A stretch of DNA of 64,000 bases from Desulfosudis oleivorans Hxd3. GTDB lineage: Bacteria; Desulfobacterota; Desulfobacteria; Desulfobacterales; Desulfosudaceae. Below, one piece after another: positions 63,486-64,000 of the stretch. The DNA lies in NCBI RefSeq assembly GCF_000018405.1, contig NC_009943.1, positions 1,305,001 to 1,369,000 of the forward strand. The letters run 5' to 3'. Below the pieces are notes generated by a model. The model saw only the letters and a list, made by a program, of their open reading frames with translations. It did not search any database and had not been told where the DNA came from. Numbering within the stretch: the first letter of the stretch is position 1; every line of letters begins with the position of its first letter. A program made the position numbers and the translations under genes.

Positions 63486-64000
63486 CTAAACGGAAGGACG
63501 AGGATAAAGGCCGGCCTGCTGAACGATTTCCGGAACCTTCTCCTCCCACTCGATGGCCATGATATGAAAGCCCCGCACCCCCTCGACCTCTTTGAGCCGC
63601 TGAATCGATTCGATACACATCTTGATCCCTTCTTCGGCCTGCTTGTCCTTGGGCGTGTCGGACAGCCGCTTGACCACTTCGTCGGGCACATCCATGCCCG
63701 GTACCCGGTTTTTCATGTACTTGGCCATGCCCGCCGACTTCATGGGGGTGAGGCCGGCCAGGATAAAAACCTTTTCATGAAGCCCCCGGTCCCGAATCCG
63801 TTTCATCCACTCCTCGAACTTTTCCAGGTTGTAGATGCACTGGGTCTGGATAAACTCGGCGCCGGCCGCTATCTTTTTGGCCAGCCGCGGTACCCTGATT
63901 TCAAAGGGGTCGGCAAAGGGGTTGGCTGCCGCGCCCACGAACATGCGGGGCGGCCGGGCGATGTCGTCTCCGCCTAAAAATTTGCCTTCGTCCCGCATGC
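63486..64000 (-). CDS. Methylenetetrahydrofolate reductase (MetF-like), partial
   Basis: The C-terminal ~170 residues of a MetF-like TIM-barrel protein whose 5' end lies beyond the window. Visible blocks are FVGAAANPFADPFEIRVPRL, AGAEFIQTQCIYNLEKFEEW and VFILAGLTPMKSAGMAKYMK. An internal ATG at 63998 is probably not the start. It would reduce methylene- to methyl-tetrahydrofolate in the methyl branch of the Wood-Ljungdahl pathway. The FrhB-like gene follows directly. Confidence 0.85.
   Translation of the reverse strand, partial: MRDEGKFLGGDDIARPPRMFVGAAANPFADPFEIRVPRLAKKIAAGAEFIQTQCIYNLEKFEEWMKRIRDRGLHEKVFILAGLTPMKSAGMAKYMKNRVPGMDVPDEVVKRLSDTPKDKQAEEGIKMCIESIQRLKEVEGVRGFHIMAIEWEEKVPEIVQQAGLYPRPSV

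Noticed and set aside
1-64000. tRNA, rRNA, CRISPR arrays, cobalamin riboswitch, insertion sequences
   Set aside because: I looked through the gaps and saw no cloverleaf, array of spaced repeats, B12-box-like leader or transposase; short or degenerate cases could have been missed without a search program.

Overview
The window reads as chromosomal DNA of a strictly anaerobic deltaproteobacterium, most likely a sulfate reducer of the Desulfobacterales (Desulfosudis/Desulfococcus-like). This rests on three B12-dependent MttB-family methyltransferases with a corrinoid protein, an FrhB-like/MetF-like pair at the right edge, a ResB/CcsB cytochrome c maturation pair, many sensory and c-di-GMP genes, and GC-rich codon use. 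The species assignment is inference. No rRNA, tRNA, CRISPR array or recognisable transposase was seen.

Layout. 1-6 kb (minus): folate-type pabB-pabC fusion and pabA, then lon and an Hsp20 gene. 6-12.3 kb: thioredoxin-like protein, AI-2E-family permease, a 466-bp non-coding element of nested palindromes, ccsB/resB, rsmI. 12.5-20.8 kb (plus): a one-carbon cluster mttB1-asnB-MBL hydrolase-mttB2-corrinoid protein-mttB3-nitrilase behind a sigma70-like promoter. 20.8-25.3 kb (minus): hisI-hisG-engB-era-ATP-grasp-HNH-marR. 25.4-35.4 kb (plus): small membrane proteins, a chemoreceptor, a diguanylate cyclase, dGTPase-like protein, LapA-like protein, mutS and an amidase. 35.4-36.5 kb: repeats and a nucleotidyltransferase/small-protein pair. 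36.7-43.3 kb (minus): tetR-ald-SCP2-class III aminotransferase-split transketolase-SCP2, preceded by a promoter and a palindromic operator. 43.6-48.8 kb (minus): an HD-GYP response regulator, a four-PAS hybrid histidine kinase interrupted by a homopolymer frameshift, and a second diguanylate cyclase. 49-50.2 kb: iron alcohol dehydrogenase. 51.2-58.7 kb (plus): a sigma54-type promoter and an exported-hydrolase operon (carboxylesterase, HAD-like lipoprotein, lipase foldase, lipase, GH31 glycosidase). 58.9-64 kb: NMP-kinase-like protein, M48 protease, GYF-DUF898 protein, response regulator, FrhB-like iron-sulfur protein and the edge of a MetF-like gene.

Three blocks stand out. (1) The mttB cluster could demethylate one or more methylated amines and feed methyl groups through the corrinoid protein to the methyl branch of the Wood-Ljungdahl pathway; its AsnB, PhnP-like and nitrilase genes suggest an amide-containing substrate or intermediate. 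(2) The transketolase-aminotransferase-SCP2-alanine dehydrogenase operon has the parts to make a 2-amino-1,3-diol (sphingoid-like) lipid head, a speculative but testable idea. (3) The exported-hydrolase operon pairs a lipase with its foldase; three of its enzymes share an Ala-Pro-Pro-Pro-Pro stretch just after the signal peptide.

Intergenic DNA carries several dispersed repeats: hexamer-periodic ATCGNN tracts at six or more places, two ACGAAG/CACAAAG repeats, a BIME-like pair, a GCGA-rich repeat and a CCGGGT palindrome.
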